NCBI RefSeq assembly: GCF_026241135.1
Contig: NZ_JAPFGA010000006.1
Coordinates: 64,369 to 128,368 of the forward strand
Direction of reading: 5' to 3'
Origin: Galbibacter kalidii
GTDB taxonomy: Bacteria; Bacteroidota; Bacteroidia; Flavobacteriales; Flavobacteriaceae
DNA length: 64,000 nucleotides
Below, piece by piece: positions 26,970 through 35,568 of this stretch (position 1 is its first letter; each line of letters begins with the position of its first letter). A program made the translations under genes and the position numbers. A model generated the notes under the pieces. That model ran no database searches. It saw nothing but the letters and a program-made list of their open reading frames with translations, and was not told the DNA's origin.

Positions 26970-27626
26970 ATGAAGGAAAAGAAAGGATTTATATTCGACC
27001 TCGACGGCGTGATTGTCGATACCGCCAAATACCATTTTTTAGCGTGGAAGAATTTAGCTGAAGAACTCGATATCAACTTTACCGAAAAAGACAACGAACG
27101 TTTAAAAGGCGTAAGTCGGGTACGGTCGTTAGAGATTATTTTGGAACTCGGAAACAAAACACTTTCGAAGGAAGATTTTGATAACTACCTCGTTCAAAAA
27201 AATGAAGAATATCTGGACTACATCGACAAAATGGATGAAAATGAAATTCTACCTGATGTGTTGAAAACTTTAAAATTCCTAAAAGAAAAAGGTTACCACA
27301 TTGTGTTGGGTTCTGCAAGTAAAAACGCCCGTAGAATCTTGAAACAGGTCAATCTGATTGATTATTTCGATGCCATTGTGGATGGCAATGATGTTTCCAA
27401 AGCCAAGCCCGATCCTGAAGTTTTTGTGATTGGTGCCACAAAAGTGGGTGTTGAGAATGAAGCTTGCGTGGTGTTTGAAGATTCCGTAGCCGGTATTCAA
27501 GCGTCCAATACTGCCGGGATGACAAGCATCGGTATAGGCAGCAAAACTGTTTTGGGCGAAGCCGATTATGTGTTTGCCGATTTTACGGAGATGAGTGATG
27601 AATTTTTAAATAAACTAATAAAATAA
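26970..27626 (+). CDS. pgmB: Beta-phosphoglucomutase
   Basis: 218 residues, HAD superfamily. Motif I is FDLDGVIVDTAKYH, with the phosphoacceptor Asp and the acid/base Asp two residues later. A cap domain follows (LKGVSRVRSLEIIL), then motif II (LGSASKNA), a Lys in KAKPDPEVF, and motif III (VFEDSVAGIQA). It converts beta-glucose 1-phosphate made by maltose phosphorylase into glucose 6-phosphate. Its place between the transporter and the GH65 gene is the usual order of maltose phosphorolysis loci. Confidence 0.95.
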   Translation: MKEKKGFIFDLDGVIVDTAKYHFLAWKNLAEELDINFTEKDNERLKGVSRVRSLEIILELGNKTLSKEDFDNYLVQKNEEYLDYIDKMDENEILPDVLKTLKFLKEKGYHIVLGSASKNARRILKQVNLIDYFDAIVDGNDVSKAKPDPEVFVIGATKVGVENEACVVFEDSVAGIQASNTAGMTSIGIGSKTVLGEADYVFADFTEMSDEFLNKLIK

Positions 27627-27631
27627 CCCCT

Positions 27632-27682
27632 CAACTGCGCTCGGGGTGACAATGTCAGGTCGAGCGCAGTCGAGACCTATTA
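27632..27682. repeat. Intergenic palindromic repeat between pgmB and the GH65 gene
   Basis: CTGCGCTCGGGGTGACA and TGTCAGGTCGAGCGCAG form an imperfect stem, flanked by TCAA/TCGAGACC. The GTCGAGAC end also occurs in the palindrome inside the diphosphomevalonate decarboxylase gene at 37887-37915. It fills most of the 70-bp gap. Confidence 0.7.
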
Positions 27683-27696
27683 ATTGAAAAAATAAA

Positions 27697-30003
27697 ATGA
27701 ATCAGGATTATATAGTTCCAAACGAATGGTCCTTAATTGAGGAAGGATTTAATGCAGAAAAAGTAAAGTCGTCCGAAAGCTTGTTCAGTATCGGAAACGG
27801 TGCCATGGGACAACGTGCGAATTTTGAAGAAACATATAGTGGAGATACTTTTCAGGGAAGTTATATTGCCGGAGTTTATTATCCCGACAAAACCCGCGTG
27901 GGCTGGTGGAAAAATGGCTATCCCGAATATTTTGCCAAAGTGCTTAATGCGCCTAATTGGATTGGAATCGACGTAAAGATTGATGGAGAAATGCTCGACC
28001 TTCACACTTGTAAATCGGTGAGTGATTTCCGTCGCGAACTCAATATGAAAGAAGGTTGGCACAAACGCAGTTTTAAAGCAATTTTACCTAATGATGTGGA
28101 AGTTGAGGTGGTAGCCACCCGTTTTTTGAGTTTAGACATGGATGAAGTAGGTGCCATCAATTACGAAGTAAAACCGCTTAACAAGGATGTGGAAATTACG
28201 TTTTTACCCTATGTAGATAGTGGAATTACCAATGAGGATTCCAATTGGGATGATAAATTTTGGGATGTTTATGAAGCAAATGTTGAAGATGATTTTGGCT
28301 ATGTAGTTTCCAAAACCATGAAAACCGAATTTCACGTGTGTACGGGAATGATAAACCAACTTTTTGTCGATAAAAATGAAGTAAATGTAGCTCCCGGAAT
28401 AGTGCAAACAGAAGCAAAAGTAAGTTTTTGCTACACCACTTCAGTAAAACAAGGACAAATGGCTTCTTTGGTAAAAATGGCGGGGTATGTAACCTCGATG
28501 AACCATTCACAGGATAAATTAGTCTCTGCTTCAAAAAGTGTTTTGGAAAAAGCCATAAATCTTGGTTTTGATGCGTTGAAAGCACAACAAAAAGATGCTT
28601 GGGCCAACATTTGGGAAATGGCCAATATCACTATTGAAGGCGATGTAAAAGCACAGCAAGGGATACGTTTTAATATTTTTCAGTTGAATCAGACCTACCT
28701 CGGGAAAGACGCCCGATTGAACATCGGTCCGAAAGGGTTCACCGGTGAAAAATACGGAGGGTCGACCTATTGGGATACCGAAGCTTATTGCTTGCCTTTC
28801 TATATGGCAACTAAAAATCAAAGTGTAGCGCGAAATCTTTTGGAATACCGCTATAAACACTTAGAAAAAGCCATTGAAAACGCTGAAAAACTCGGTTTTT
28901 CCGGTGGAGCAGCTTTGTATCCAATGGTGACGATGAACGGAGAAGAATGTCACAACGAATGGGAAATTACCTTTGAGGAAATCCACCGAAACGGAGCGAT
29001 TGCCTATGCCATTTTCAATTACCACCGCTTTACGGGAGATTACAGTTACATTCCCGAAATGGGATTGGAGGTGCTAATCGGGATTGCCCGTTTTTGGCAG
29101 CAGAGAGCTACGTTTTCAACTGCAAAAAACAAATATGTCATTTTAGGTGTAACCGGACCAAACGAATATGAAAACAACGTAAACAACAACTTTTACACCA
29201 ACTATATTGCCAAATGGTGTATCGAGTATGCTTTGGGACAAGTTCACAAAGTAAAAGCCGAATATCCTTCGGATTACAAAAGGGTTATGGACAAGGTGAA
29301 ATTGTTTGAAACCGAAATGGAACAGATGAAAACTGTGGCCGAGGAGATGTATTTTCCATATTCTGAAGAACATCAAGTCTATTTGCAACAAGATGGCTTT
29401 TTGGACAAGGAACTCATCACTGTGACCGATTTGGACAAATCGCAACGTCCGATTAACCAAAAATGGTCATGGGACAGAATCCTGCGTTCGCCTTACATCA
29501 AACAAGCCGATACCTTGCAAGGATTTTACTTTTTTGAAGATGATTTTACTGATAAGGAACTGGAACGTCATTTCGATTTTTACGAACCTTTTACCGTACA
29601 CGAAAGTTCGTTGTCTCCTTGCGTACATAGCATTCAGGCAGCGAAGCTAGGTAGGATGGAACAGGCGTATACATTTTACTTGAGAACATCAAGGTTGGAT
29701 TTAGACGACTACAATAAAGAAGTGCATCAAGGCTTGCACATCACTTCCATGGCTGGTACGTGGATGAGTATTGTGGAAGGTTTTGGCGGAATGCGTGTAA
29801 AAGACGATGTGCTGCATTTTAATCCGCAGATTCCGGAGCAGTGGAAAAGTTATTCGTTTAAAGTGAACTTTAGAAATCAGATTTTAAAAGTGAATGTAAG
29901 TCACGATGAAACTGAGTTTACAACGGATAATGATAAGGAATTAACGATTGTTGTTAATGGTGAAGAAAGAGTAACTTTATCTAGAAAAGTAGAAAAGATT
30001 TAA
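27697..30003 (+). CDS. GH65 maltose phosphorylase
   Basis: 768 residues, the usual length for GH65 phosphorylases. The N-terminal beta-sandwich starts WSLIEEGFNAEKVKSSES with SIGNGAMGQRANFEE. The (alpha/alpha)6 barrel has GEECHNEWEITFEEIHRNG and, near residue 490, the general-acid Glu in VTGPNEYENNV. It has no signal peptide and is cytoplasmic. It splits maltose with phosphate into beta-glucose 1-phosphate and glucose, feeding pgmB. Kojibiose or trehalose phosphorylase activity is possible by family, but maltose fits the neighbouring GH13 and Sus genes best. Confidence 0.93.
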   Translation: MNQDYIVPNEWSLIEEGFNAEKVKSSESLFSIGNGAMGQRANFEETYSGDTFQGSYIAGVYYPDKTRVGWWKNGYPEYFAKVLNAPNWIGIDVKIDGEMLDLHTCKSVSDFRRELNMKEGWHKRSFKAILPNDVEVEVVATRFLSLDMDEVGAINYEVKPLNKDVEITFLPYVDSGITNEDSNWDDKFWDVYEANVEDDFGYVVSKTMKTEFHVCTGMINQLFVDKNEVNVAPGIVQTEAKVSFCYTTSVKQGQMASLVKMAGYVTSMNHSQDKLVSASKSVLEKAINLGFDALKAQQKDAWANIWEMANITIEGDVKAQQGIRFNIFQLNQTYLGKDARLNIGPKGFTGEKYGGSTYWDTEAYCLPFYMATKNQSVARNLLEYRYKHLEKAIENAEKLGFSGGAALYPMVTMNGEECHNEWEITFEEIHRNGAIAYAIFNYHRFTGDYSYIPEMGLEVLIGIARFWQQRATFSTAKNKYVILGVTGPNEYENNVNNNFYTNYIAKWCIEYALGQVHKVKAEYPSDYKRVMDKVKLFETEMEQMKTVAEEMYFPYSEEHQVYLQQDGFLDKELITVTDLDKSQRPINQKWSWDRILRSPYIKQADTLQGFYFFEDDFTDKELERHFDFYEPFTVHESSLSPCVHSIQAAKLGRMEQAYTFYLRTSRLDLDDYNKEVHQGLHITSMAGTWMSIVEGFGGMRVKDDVLHFNPQIPEQWKSYSFKVNFRNQILKVNVSHDETEFTTDNDKELTIVVNGEERVTLSRKVEKI

Positions 30004-30038
30004 AAGAGAGGCTGTCTAAAAAAAAGATACTGAAACAA

Positions 30039-30056
30039 TCCCGATAATTATCGGAA
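30039..30056. repeat. Palindrome TCCCGATAATTATCGGAA before the cyclomaltodextrinase gene
   Basis: A near-perfect 18-bp palindrome with a CCGATAATTATCGG core lies 14 bp before a GH13 start. The same palindrome family occurs in frame inside that gene at 31590-31607. A TGTCTAAAAA fragment like the outer arm of the nested repeats lies just upstream. Confidence 0.75.
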
Positions 30057-30069
30057 CAAAATAAAAAAA

Positions 30070-31950
30070 ATGAAAAAATTACTCATACTTACATTATTTA
30101 TCACGTTTCAACTTTCAGCGCAAGTTGAAAAAATAGAACCGCCTTTTTGGTGGAGTGGAATGAACAACACCGAACTGCAATTGTTGGTGTATGGAGAAAA
30201 CATTTCAGAACTTCAACCCGAATTTTCGGATGGTATTGCCATTGAGAAAATCAAAAAAGTGGAAAATCCGAATTACCTTTTTGTAACGATTGATACTGAA
30301 AATGTGAGTCCGAAGACGGTACAACTTCAGTTTAAAAAAGGGAAGAAAATTGTTCAGGAATTCGATTATGAATTTAAAGAGCGAGCTGAAAATTCCGCAG
30401 GAAGAAAAGGTTTTGACAGCTCGGATGTTATCTACCTCTTGATGCCCGATCGTTTTGCCAATGGCAATCCGAAAAACGACAGTACAAAAAACACCGCTGA
30501 AAAAGCTGACAGGGAAAACAATGGTGGTCGCCACGGGGGCGATATCGAAGGCATCATTCAGCATCTGGATTATATTGAAGAACTCGGCGCTACTGCTATT
30601 TGGAGTACACCGCTTTTGGAAGACAACGAGCCACGGTATTCCTATCACGGTTATGCGCAGAGCGATTATTACAAAATCGATCCGCGTTTTGGCAGCAACG
30701 ACGATTACAAGCGTTTGGCCGATGAGCTTCATAAACGTGAAATGAAATTGTTGATGGATTATGTGACCAATCACTGGGGAAGCAAACATTGGCTGATTCA
30801 AGATCTGCCTTCCAAAGATTGGATTCATATTTGGGAAAACAGCAACCTTGATGCCAATGGTCGCGATGGCTTTCAGCGAAGTAATTATAGAATGACGACA
30901 CAGTTTGATCCCAATGCATCACAAGCTGATGCCGAAGGTTGTATGAACGGTTGGTTCGACACCACTATGCCTGATATGAACCAAAGCAATCCGTTGGTGT
31001 TGAATTATATGGTACAAAATGCCATTTGGTGGATAGAATTTGCCGGATTAGATGGTTTTCGCGTGGATACCTATTCCTATAATGACAAACACGGTATAGC
31101 CGAATGGACCAAACGTATCATGGATGAATACTCGAACTTCAACATTGTAGGTGAAGTGTGGATGCACGATCAGGCGCAAATGGCCTATTGGCAAAAAGAC
31201 AGTAAAATAGGTGCAATAGACGGTTACAACTCACATTTACCTTCGGTAATGGATTTTACGCTTCACGATGCCATCATGCAGGCCTTTGACGAGAACGAGC
31301 AAGGTTGGGATACTGGAGCCATGCGGTTTTATGATAATTTTGCCAACGATTTCTTGTATCCAAATATCAACAATTTATTGGTTTTTGCCGGAAATCACGA
31401 TACGCAACGTATCCAGACTGTTTTTGGTGGCGATGTAAATAAATACAAATTGGCCATGACCTTGATTGCTACTGTTCGCGGGATTCCGCAGTTGTATTAT
31501 GGCGACGAAATCGGAATGGAAGGTGATAAAGGCAAAGGCGATGGTGATATCCGTAGGGATTTTCCCGGAGGTTGGAAAGGTGATACAGATCCCGATAACT
31601 ATCGGGACGCTTTTACTGCTGAAGGAAGAACTGAGACACAAAAGGAATATTTCAACTTCACCAAAAAACTGTTGAACTGGCGTAAAAACAAGGTGGTAAT
31701 TCATTCAGGAAAAACCACGCATTATATTCCGCAGGACAATGTGTATGTGTATTTCAGATATAATGATGAGGAAACCGTTATGGTGGTACTGAACAATTCC
31801 GATAAAGAACAAAGTGTAGGTTTGAAGCGTTTTTCAAAGCATATTCAGGATAAAAAATTAGGAAAAGAAGTGATATCCGGACAAGAATTTACGCTGAATG
31901 AACCCTTGAAAGTGGAAGCCAAATCGGCACTAATATTTGAGCTAAAATAA
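30070..31950 (+). CDS. GH13 cyclomaltodextrinase/neopullulanase-like enzyme (SusA-like)
   Basis: 626 residues with a signal peptide ending QLSAQ, so periplasmic. Residues about 25-110 form the cyclomaltodextrinase N-terminal domain (IEPPFWWSGMNNTELQLLVYG). The catalytic barrel begins DVIYLLMPDRFANGNP and has GFRVDTYSYND (nucleophile Asp, near 332), IVGEVWMHD (acid/base Glu, near 363) and FAGNHDTQR (near 443). It would hydrolyse maltodextrins or cyclodextrins entering through SusC. Near residue 510 the segment DPDNYRD is encoded by a perfect palindrome (31590-31607) and looks like an insertion after GGWKGD. Confidence 0.93.
   Translation: MKKLLILTLFITFQLSAQVEKIEPPFWWSGMNNTELQLLVYGENISELQPEFSDGIAIEKIKKVENPNYLFVTIDTENVSPKTVQLQFKKGKKIVQEFDYEFKERAENSAGRKGFDSSDVIYLLMPDRFANGNPKNDSTKNTAEKADRENNGGRHGGDIEGIIQHLDYIEELGATAIWSTPLLEDNEPRYSYHGYAQSDYYKIDPRFGSNDDYKRLADELHKREMKLLMDYVTNHWGSKHWLIQDLPSKDWIHIWENSNLDANGRDGFQRSNYRMTTQFDPNASQADAEGCMNGWFDTTMPDMNQSNPLVLNYMVQNAIWWIEFAGLDGFRVDTYSYNDKHGIAEWTKRIMDEYSNFNIVGEVWMHDQAQMAYWQKDSKIGAIDGYNSHLPSVMDFTLHDAIMQAFDENEQGWDTGAMRFYDNFANDFLYPNINNLLVFAGNHDTQRIQTVFGGDVNKYKLAMTLIATVRGIPQLYYGDEIGMEGDKGKGDGDIRRDFPGGWKGDTDPDNYRDAFTAEGRTETQKEYFNFTKKLLNWRKNKVVIHSGKTTHYIPQDNVYVYFRYNDEETVMVVLNNSDKEQSVGLKRFSKHIQDKKLGKEVISGQEFTLNEPLKVEAKSALIFELK
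31590..31607. repeat. Palindrome translated in frame inside the SusA-like gene
   Basis: TCCCGATAACTATCGGGA has perfect 8-bp arms around AC. It encodes part of TDPDNYRD. The same palindrome family lies in the 5' gap of this gene (30039-30056). Confidence 0.75.
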
Positions 31951-31952
31951 AT

Positions 31953-32009
31953 TCTTTGCGCCTCTGCGTCTTTGCGAGAAATAATATTACTTAAAACACG
32001 CAAAGAGAA
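31953..32009. repeat. CTTTGCG-type intergenic repeat
   Basis: TTCTTTGCGCCTCTGCGTCT is followed by TTGCGAGAA and, 20 bp later, by ACGCAAAGAG, giving CTTTGCG/CGCAAAG arms. Similar pyrimidine-rich repeats are common in Bacteroidota intergenic DNA. It fills the gap between the two GH13 genes. Confidence 0.6.
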
Positions 32010-32020
32010 AGCTAACAATT

Positions 32021-33889
32021 ATGAAACAAACAATCGTATTAAGCTTATTAGTTTTATATTTATTTTGCACTTGCAAGACAGAAAAAAAAGTGAAAGAAGA
32101 TAACAGCACAGACAAAGTGACCAAAAAAGTAGTCTATCAGGTTTTTACAAGACTTTTTGGTAATACAAATACCACTAACAAACCTTGGGGAACGATAGAA
32201 GAAAACGGGATAGGTAAATTTGCTGATTTTACTGATCAGGCTTTGCAGGAGATAAAAGAGCTGGGGATTACCCATATTTGGTATACAGGAGTGCCGCATC
32301 ATGCTTTGGTAAACGATTATACACAATACGAAATTTCCAATGACGATCCGGATGTGATAAAAGGCCGTGCCGGATCTCCCTATGCAGTAAAAGATTATTA
32401 CAATGTAGATCCCGATATGGCTGTGGATCCTGCCAATCGCTTGGAGGAGTTCAAACAGTTGATCGCCCGCACACACAAGACCGGACTGAAAGTGATTGTC
32501 GATATTGTGCCCAATCACGTAGCGAGAAAATATGAAAGTACCTCAGTTCCGGAAGGGGTAGAAAGTTTTGGTGCTTCGGATGACACTTCGGTAACCTATA
32601 AAAAGAATAACAATTTTTATTACAATCCCGGAGAGGAATTTGAAGTACCGGAATGGGAAAACGGTTATCAACTGCTTGGCGGGGAAAAACATACATCAGC
32701 TGATGCAAAATTTGTGGAGATTCCCGCAAAATGGACAGGAAACGGTTCACATCTTTCTCAGCCGAATTTTAATGATTGGTATGAAACCGTAAAGATCAAT
32801 TATGGGGTTTCACCCGATGGTGATAGAGATTTTGATTCCTTGCCGGAAGGTTTTGATAAAGCATCCTACAAAAAGCATTTTCAGTTTTGGAAAGATAAGG
32901 AAGTACCCGATTCATGGAAGAAATTCAAGGATATTGCCTTGTATTGGGTGGAAATGGGAGTGGATGGTTTTCGTTATGACATGGCCGAAATGGTGCCGGT
33001 GGAGTTTTGGAGCTATATGAATTCAGCCATAAAAATGGAAAATCCTGATGCTTTTTTAATGGCAGAAGTCTATCAACCCGATTTGTACAGGGATTATATC
33101 CGTCTTGGGAAAATGGATTACTTGTATGACAAGGTGGACATGTACGATTCCATTGCTCATATTATGAAAGGTTACGGTTGGACAGATCACATTCCTGTAG
33201 TGCGGGATAAGTTTACCGATATTGAGCCGAACTTACTTTATTTCCTGGAAAATCACGATGAGCTTCGCTTGGCGAGTCCGCAGTTTTTGGGTGATGCCCG
33301 AAAAGCCAAGCCGGCCATGGTGACTTTAGCTACTATCGGCACCGGGCCTTTGATGATTTACTTCGGACAGGAAGTAGGGGAAGATGCTGAAGAAGATGGT
33401 GGTTTTGGTGATCCCGGACGCACATCAATTTTTGATTATGTGGGTGTTCCACATCATCAACGATGGATGAATGATGGGAAGTTCGACGGCGGACAATTAT
33501 CCTCTTCAGAAAAAGAATTGCGTGATTTTTATAAGCGTTTGCTCAATTTTACAATCAAAAGCGAAGCTTTAACGGGAGATTCCCGTGAAATTCATTATTA
33601 CAACAAAGAGCATACAGAAAATTACGACCACAGGGTGTTTTCTTTTGTGCGTTGGAAAGGAGATGAGAAACTTTTGGTTATTTCCAATTTTGATGCTGAA
33701 AATCACTGTGAGTTTGAATTGAAAATCCCAGAAGACATTATAAAAGAATGGGATTTGGAAGAGGGAAGTTATGTGTTGACCGATCAATTATTCGGAGAGC
33801 AAAAAGCAGATTTGATATTAAGAAATGGTAAAGGAAGCGTGAAAATAGCGCTCAATCCGTTGCAATCGTTTATTTTTAGACTTGATTAG
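32021..33889 (+). CDS. GH13 alpha-amylase-family lipoprotein
   Basis: 622 residues with a lipoprotein signal ending FCTC. The barrel begins KVVYQVFTRLFGN and contains DIVPNHVARKYES (region I), GFRYDMAEM (nucleophile Asp, near 320), LMAEVYQPD (acid/base Glu, near 350), FLENHDELRL (transition-state Asp, near 411) and a C-terminal beta domain. All catalytic residues are present. Its exact linkage specificity cannot be read from sequence; an exo- or maltogenic amylase of the starch locus is likely. It is the third GH13 of the locus, and the GDPD gene follows after 18 bp. Confidence 0.9.
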   Translation: MKQTIVLSLLVLYLFCTCKTEKKVKEDNSTDKVTKKVVYQVFTRLFGNTNTTNKPWGTIEENGIGKFADFTDQALQEIKELGITHIWYTGVPHHALVNDYTQYEISNDDPDVIKGRAGSPYAVKDYYNVDPDMAVDPANRLEEFKQLIARTHKTGLKVIVDIVPNHVARKYESTSVPEGVESFGASDDTSVTYKKNNNFYYNPGEEFEVPEWENGYQLLGGEKHTSADAKFVEIPAKWTGNGSHLSQPNFNDWYETVKINYGVSPDGDRDFDSLPEGFDKASYKKHFQFWKDKEVPDSWKKFKDIALYWVEMGVDGFRYDMAEMVPVEFWSYMNSAIKMENPDAFLMAEVYQPDLYRDYIRLGKMDYLYDKVDMYDSIAHIMKGYGWTDHIPVVRDKFTDIEPNLLYFLENHDELRLASPQFLGDARKAKPAMVTLATIGTGPLMIYFGQEVGEDAEEDGGFGDPGRTSIFDYVGVPHHQRWMNDGKFDGGQLSSSEKELRDFYKRLLNFTIKSEALTGDSREIHYYNKEHTENYDHRVFSFVRWKGDEKLLVISNFDAENHCEFELKIPEDIIKEWDLEEGSYVLTDQLFGEQKADLILRNGKGSVKIALNPLQSFIFRLD

Positions 33890-33907
33890 TTTTAAACAGC
33901 CTGAGAA

Positions 33908-34657
33908 ATGCGAAGAATCTTTTTTTGTAGTGTATTTTTGATGTTCATGCAAAGTTGTGAACAGATGAAACAAGAACCCATAGTGATTGGACACAGAGGT
34001 GCCAGGGGACATGTAATTGAAAACAGTTTGCCTTCGGTGCAAAAAGCACTCGACCTTAATTCCGATGGGATTGAGATTGATGTTTTTAAGATTGCTGATG
34101 GAACCATTGTTGTTTTTCATGATGATACAGTCGATAGGCTTACCGATGCAACCGGTCCGATTGAAAAATATACCAAAAAAGAGTTGGATACCCTTACTTT
34201 GGAAGGTGGAGTGAAAATACCTACGCTGGAGGAAGTATTGGATTTGATGGACAAAAAAGCAATGTTGAACATCGAGTTGAAAGGTTCCGGAACAGCCAAA
34301 GATGTAAACAGGATAGTGAAAAAATATATCGCTGAAAAAGGCTGGAAATTATCCGATTTTCTTATTTCAAGTTTTAAGTGGGATGAGCTAGAGGAAATGA
34401 GGGAAGTGAATGACGATATTGCGATAGGAATACTGACAAGTGAAGACCCCGTGGAGGCTTTGGAAGTAGCAGACGAACTGAACGCAGTAGCAATTCACCC
34501 CAACTATAAAAAATTGACTGCTGAAAATGTGAAAAAGATTCAGGAAGAAGACTTGAAAGTCTATGTATGGACGGTCAATAAGCCTTCAGATATCAAAACA
34601 ATGAAATCTTTTGGAGTGGATGGAATCATTACCGATTTCCCGGAAAGGGTACAATAA
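33908..34657 (+). CDS. Glycerophosphodiester phosphodiesterase-family lipoprotein
   Basis: 249 residues with a lipoprotein signal ending FMQSC. The GDPD signature is intact: VIGHRGARGHVIENSLPSV, with the catalytic HRG and metal-binding EN, then GIEIDVFKIADGTIVVFHDDTVDR, and a C-terminal VWTVNKPSDIKTMKSFGVDGIITDFP. It hydrolyses glycerophosphodiesters, releasing glycerol 3-phosphate, probably in the periplasm. It follows the starch genes in the same direction and may be co-transcribed, though no functional link is obvious. Confidence 0.92.
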   Translation: MRRIFFCSVFLMFMQSCEQMKQEPIVIGHRGARGHVIENSLPSVQKALDLNSDGIEIDVFKIADGTIVVFHDDTVDRLTDATGPIEKYTKKELDTLTLEGGVKIPTLEEVLDLMDKKAMLNIELKGSGTAKDVNRIVKKYIAEKGWKLSDFLISSFKWDELEEMREVNDDIAIGILTSEDPVEALEVADELNAVAIHPNYKKLTAENVKKIQEEDLKVYVWTVNKPSDIKTMKSFGVDGIITDFPERVQ

Positions 34658-34679
34658 GGTTTTGGTTATTTAAACCTTA
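34655..34679. terminator. Hairpin between convergent GDPD and PhzF genes
   Basis: TAAGGTTT and AAACCTTA form an 8-bp stem spanning both stop codons in a 12-bp gap. There is no clear T-tract, so it may be a weak terminator. Confidence 0.4.
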
Positions 34680-35473
34680 ACTTTTGCTTCAAATACGGTT
34701 AACGCTTTTCCTTTAATCTCTACTTTGTTATCAGCTAACTTTACCTTCAATTTGCCTGTTCGTTTTGATAATTGTAACGAATCCATTTCTGCCTTTCCCA
34801 GTTTTTCTGCCCATAAGGGAGTCAAAGCACAATGAGCCGATCCGGTAACCGGGTCTTCGTTAATGCCAACTCCGGGAACAAAACACCTTACTACAAAATC
34901 TGCCGGATAGGAATCGCTTTTGGCAGTAACCATTAAATGGGAAAATGCACTGGTTTTCATCTGTTCAAAATTGGGCGATGCATTTACTATTTGTAGTTCG
35001 TTTTCGGCGACGGCAACTACCCAATTATACTTGCTGGTGTAGACCTCAAGCGGCTGAAAACCTACAATGGTTTTAAAGCCATTAGTAGGGATGTCAATTT
35101 TGTTTAGCGGGTATTTAGGAAAAACCATTTTTATCCAATCCCCTTCCTTGGTGATGGTTAAATTTCCGCCTCGAGCTTCAAATTCTATGGTTTCATCCTC
35201 TTTTTTGAGTTTGTTTTGGTAAATAATATGCGAACTCGCCAAAGTAGCATGTCCGCACAAGGGCACTTCTTTAGTAGGGGTAAAATACCTTATCTGAAAT
35301 TTTTCTCCTTTTGGAATCACAAAGGCGGTTTCGGAAAGGTTCATTTCCTTAGCCATGTTTTGCATCCACTGGGAAGAAACACTTTCGTCAACAATCATCA
35401 CCCCGGCAGGGTTTCCTTTGAAAACTTCTTCGGTAAAAGCGTCTACCTGATATATGGTTTTGTTGTTTGTCAT
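34670..35473 (-). CDS. PhzF-family isomerase/epimerase-like protein
   Basis: 267 residues. Family signatures are YQVDAFTEEVFKGNPAGV, NLSETAFVIP with the catalytic-type Glu, PTKEVPLCGHATLASSH, and GINEDPVTGSAHCALTPLW. PhzF-like proteins have a diaminopimelate-epimerase fold; most act outside phenazine synthesis on unknown substrates. It has no phenazine genes beside it and stands alone between convergent and divergent neighbours, so only the family assignment is supported. Confidence 0.9.
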   Translation of the reverse strand: MTNNKTIYQVDAFTEEVFKGNPAGVMIVDESVSSQWMQNMAKEMNLSETAFVIPKGEKFQIRYFTPTKEVPLCGHATLASSHIIYQNKLKKEDETIEFEARGGNLTITKEGDWIKMVFPKYPLNKIDIPTNGFKTIVGFQPLEVYTSKYNWVVAVAENELQIVNASPNFEQMKTSAFSHLMVTAKSDSYPADFVVRCFVPGVGINEDPVTGSAHCALTPLWAEKLGKAEMDSLQLSKRTGKLKVKLADNKVEIKGKALTVFEAKVKV

Positions 35474-35555
35474 TTTATGGTTTTAATGAGAAATTGTTCA
35501 TTATAAATGATATTGTAAATATAACAAATGTCTTAAACTGACCATCCTAAATCCC

Positions 35556-35563
35556 TACCTTTG
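35556..35563 (+). promoter_or_regulatory. -7 promoter element TACCTTTG
   Basis: A perfect TAnnTTTG lies six bases before the ATG of the flavoprotein gene, implying a very short or absent leader. The 95-bp divergent gap otherwise shows only AT-rich sequence. Confidence 0.6.
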
Positions 35564-35568
35564 CGACC

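Noticed and set aside
30205-30828. 207-aa minus-strand ORF antisense to the SusA-like gene
   Set aside because: Composition is typical of a reverse-frame shadow; the plus-strand frame carries all GH13 motifs.
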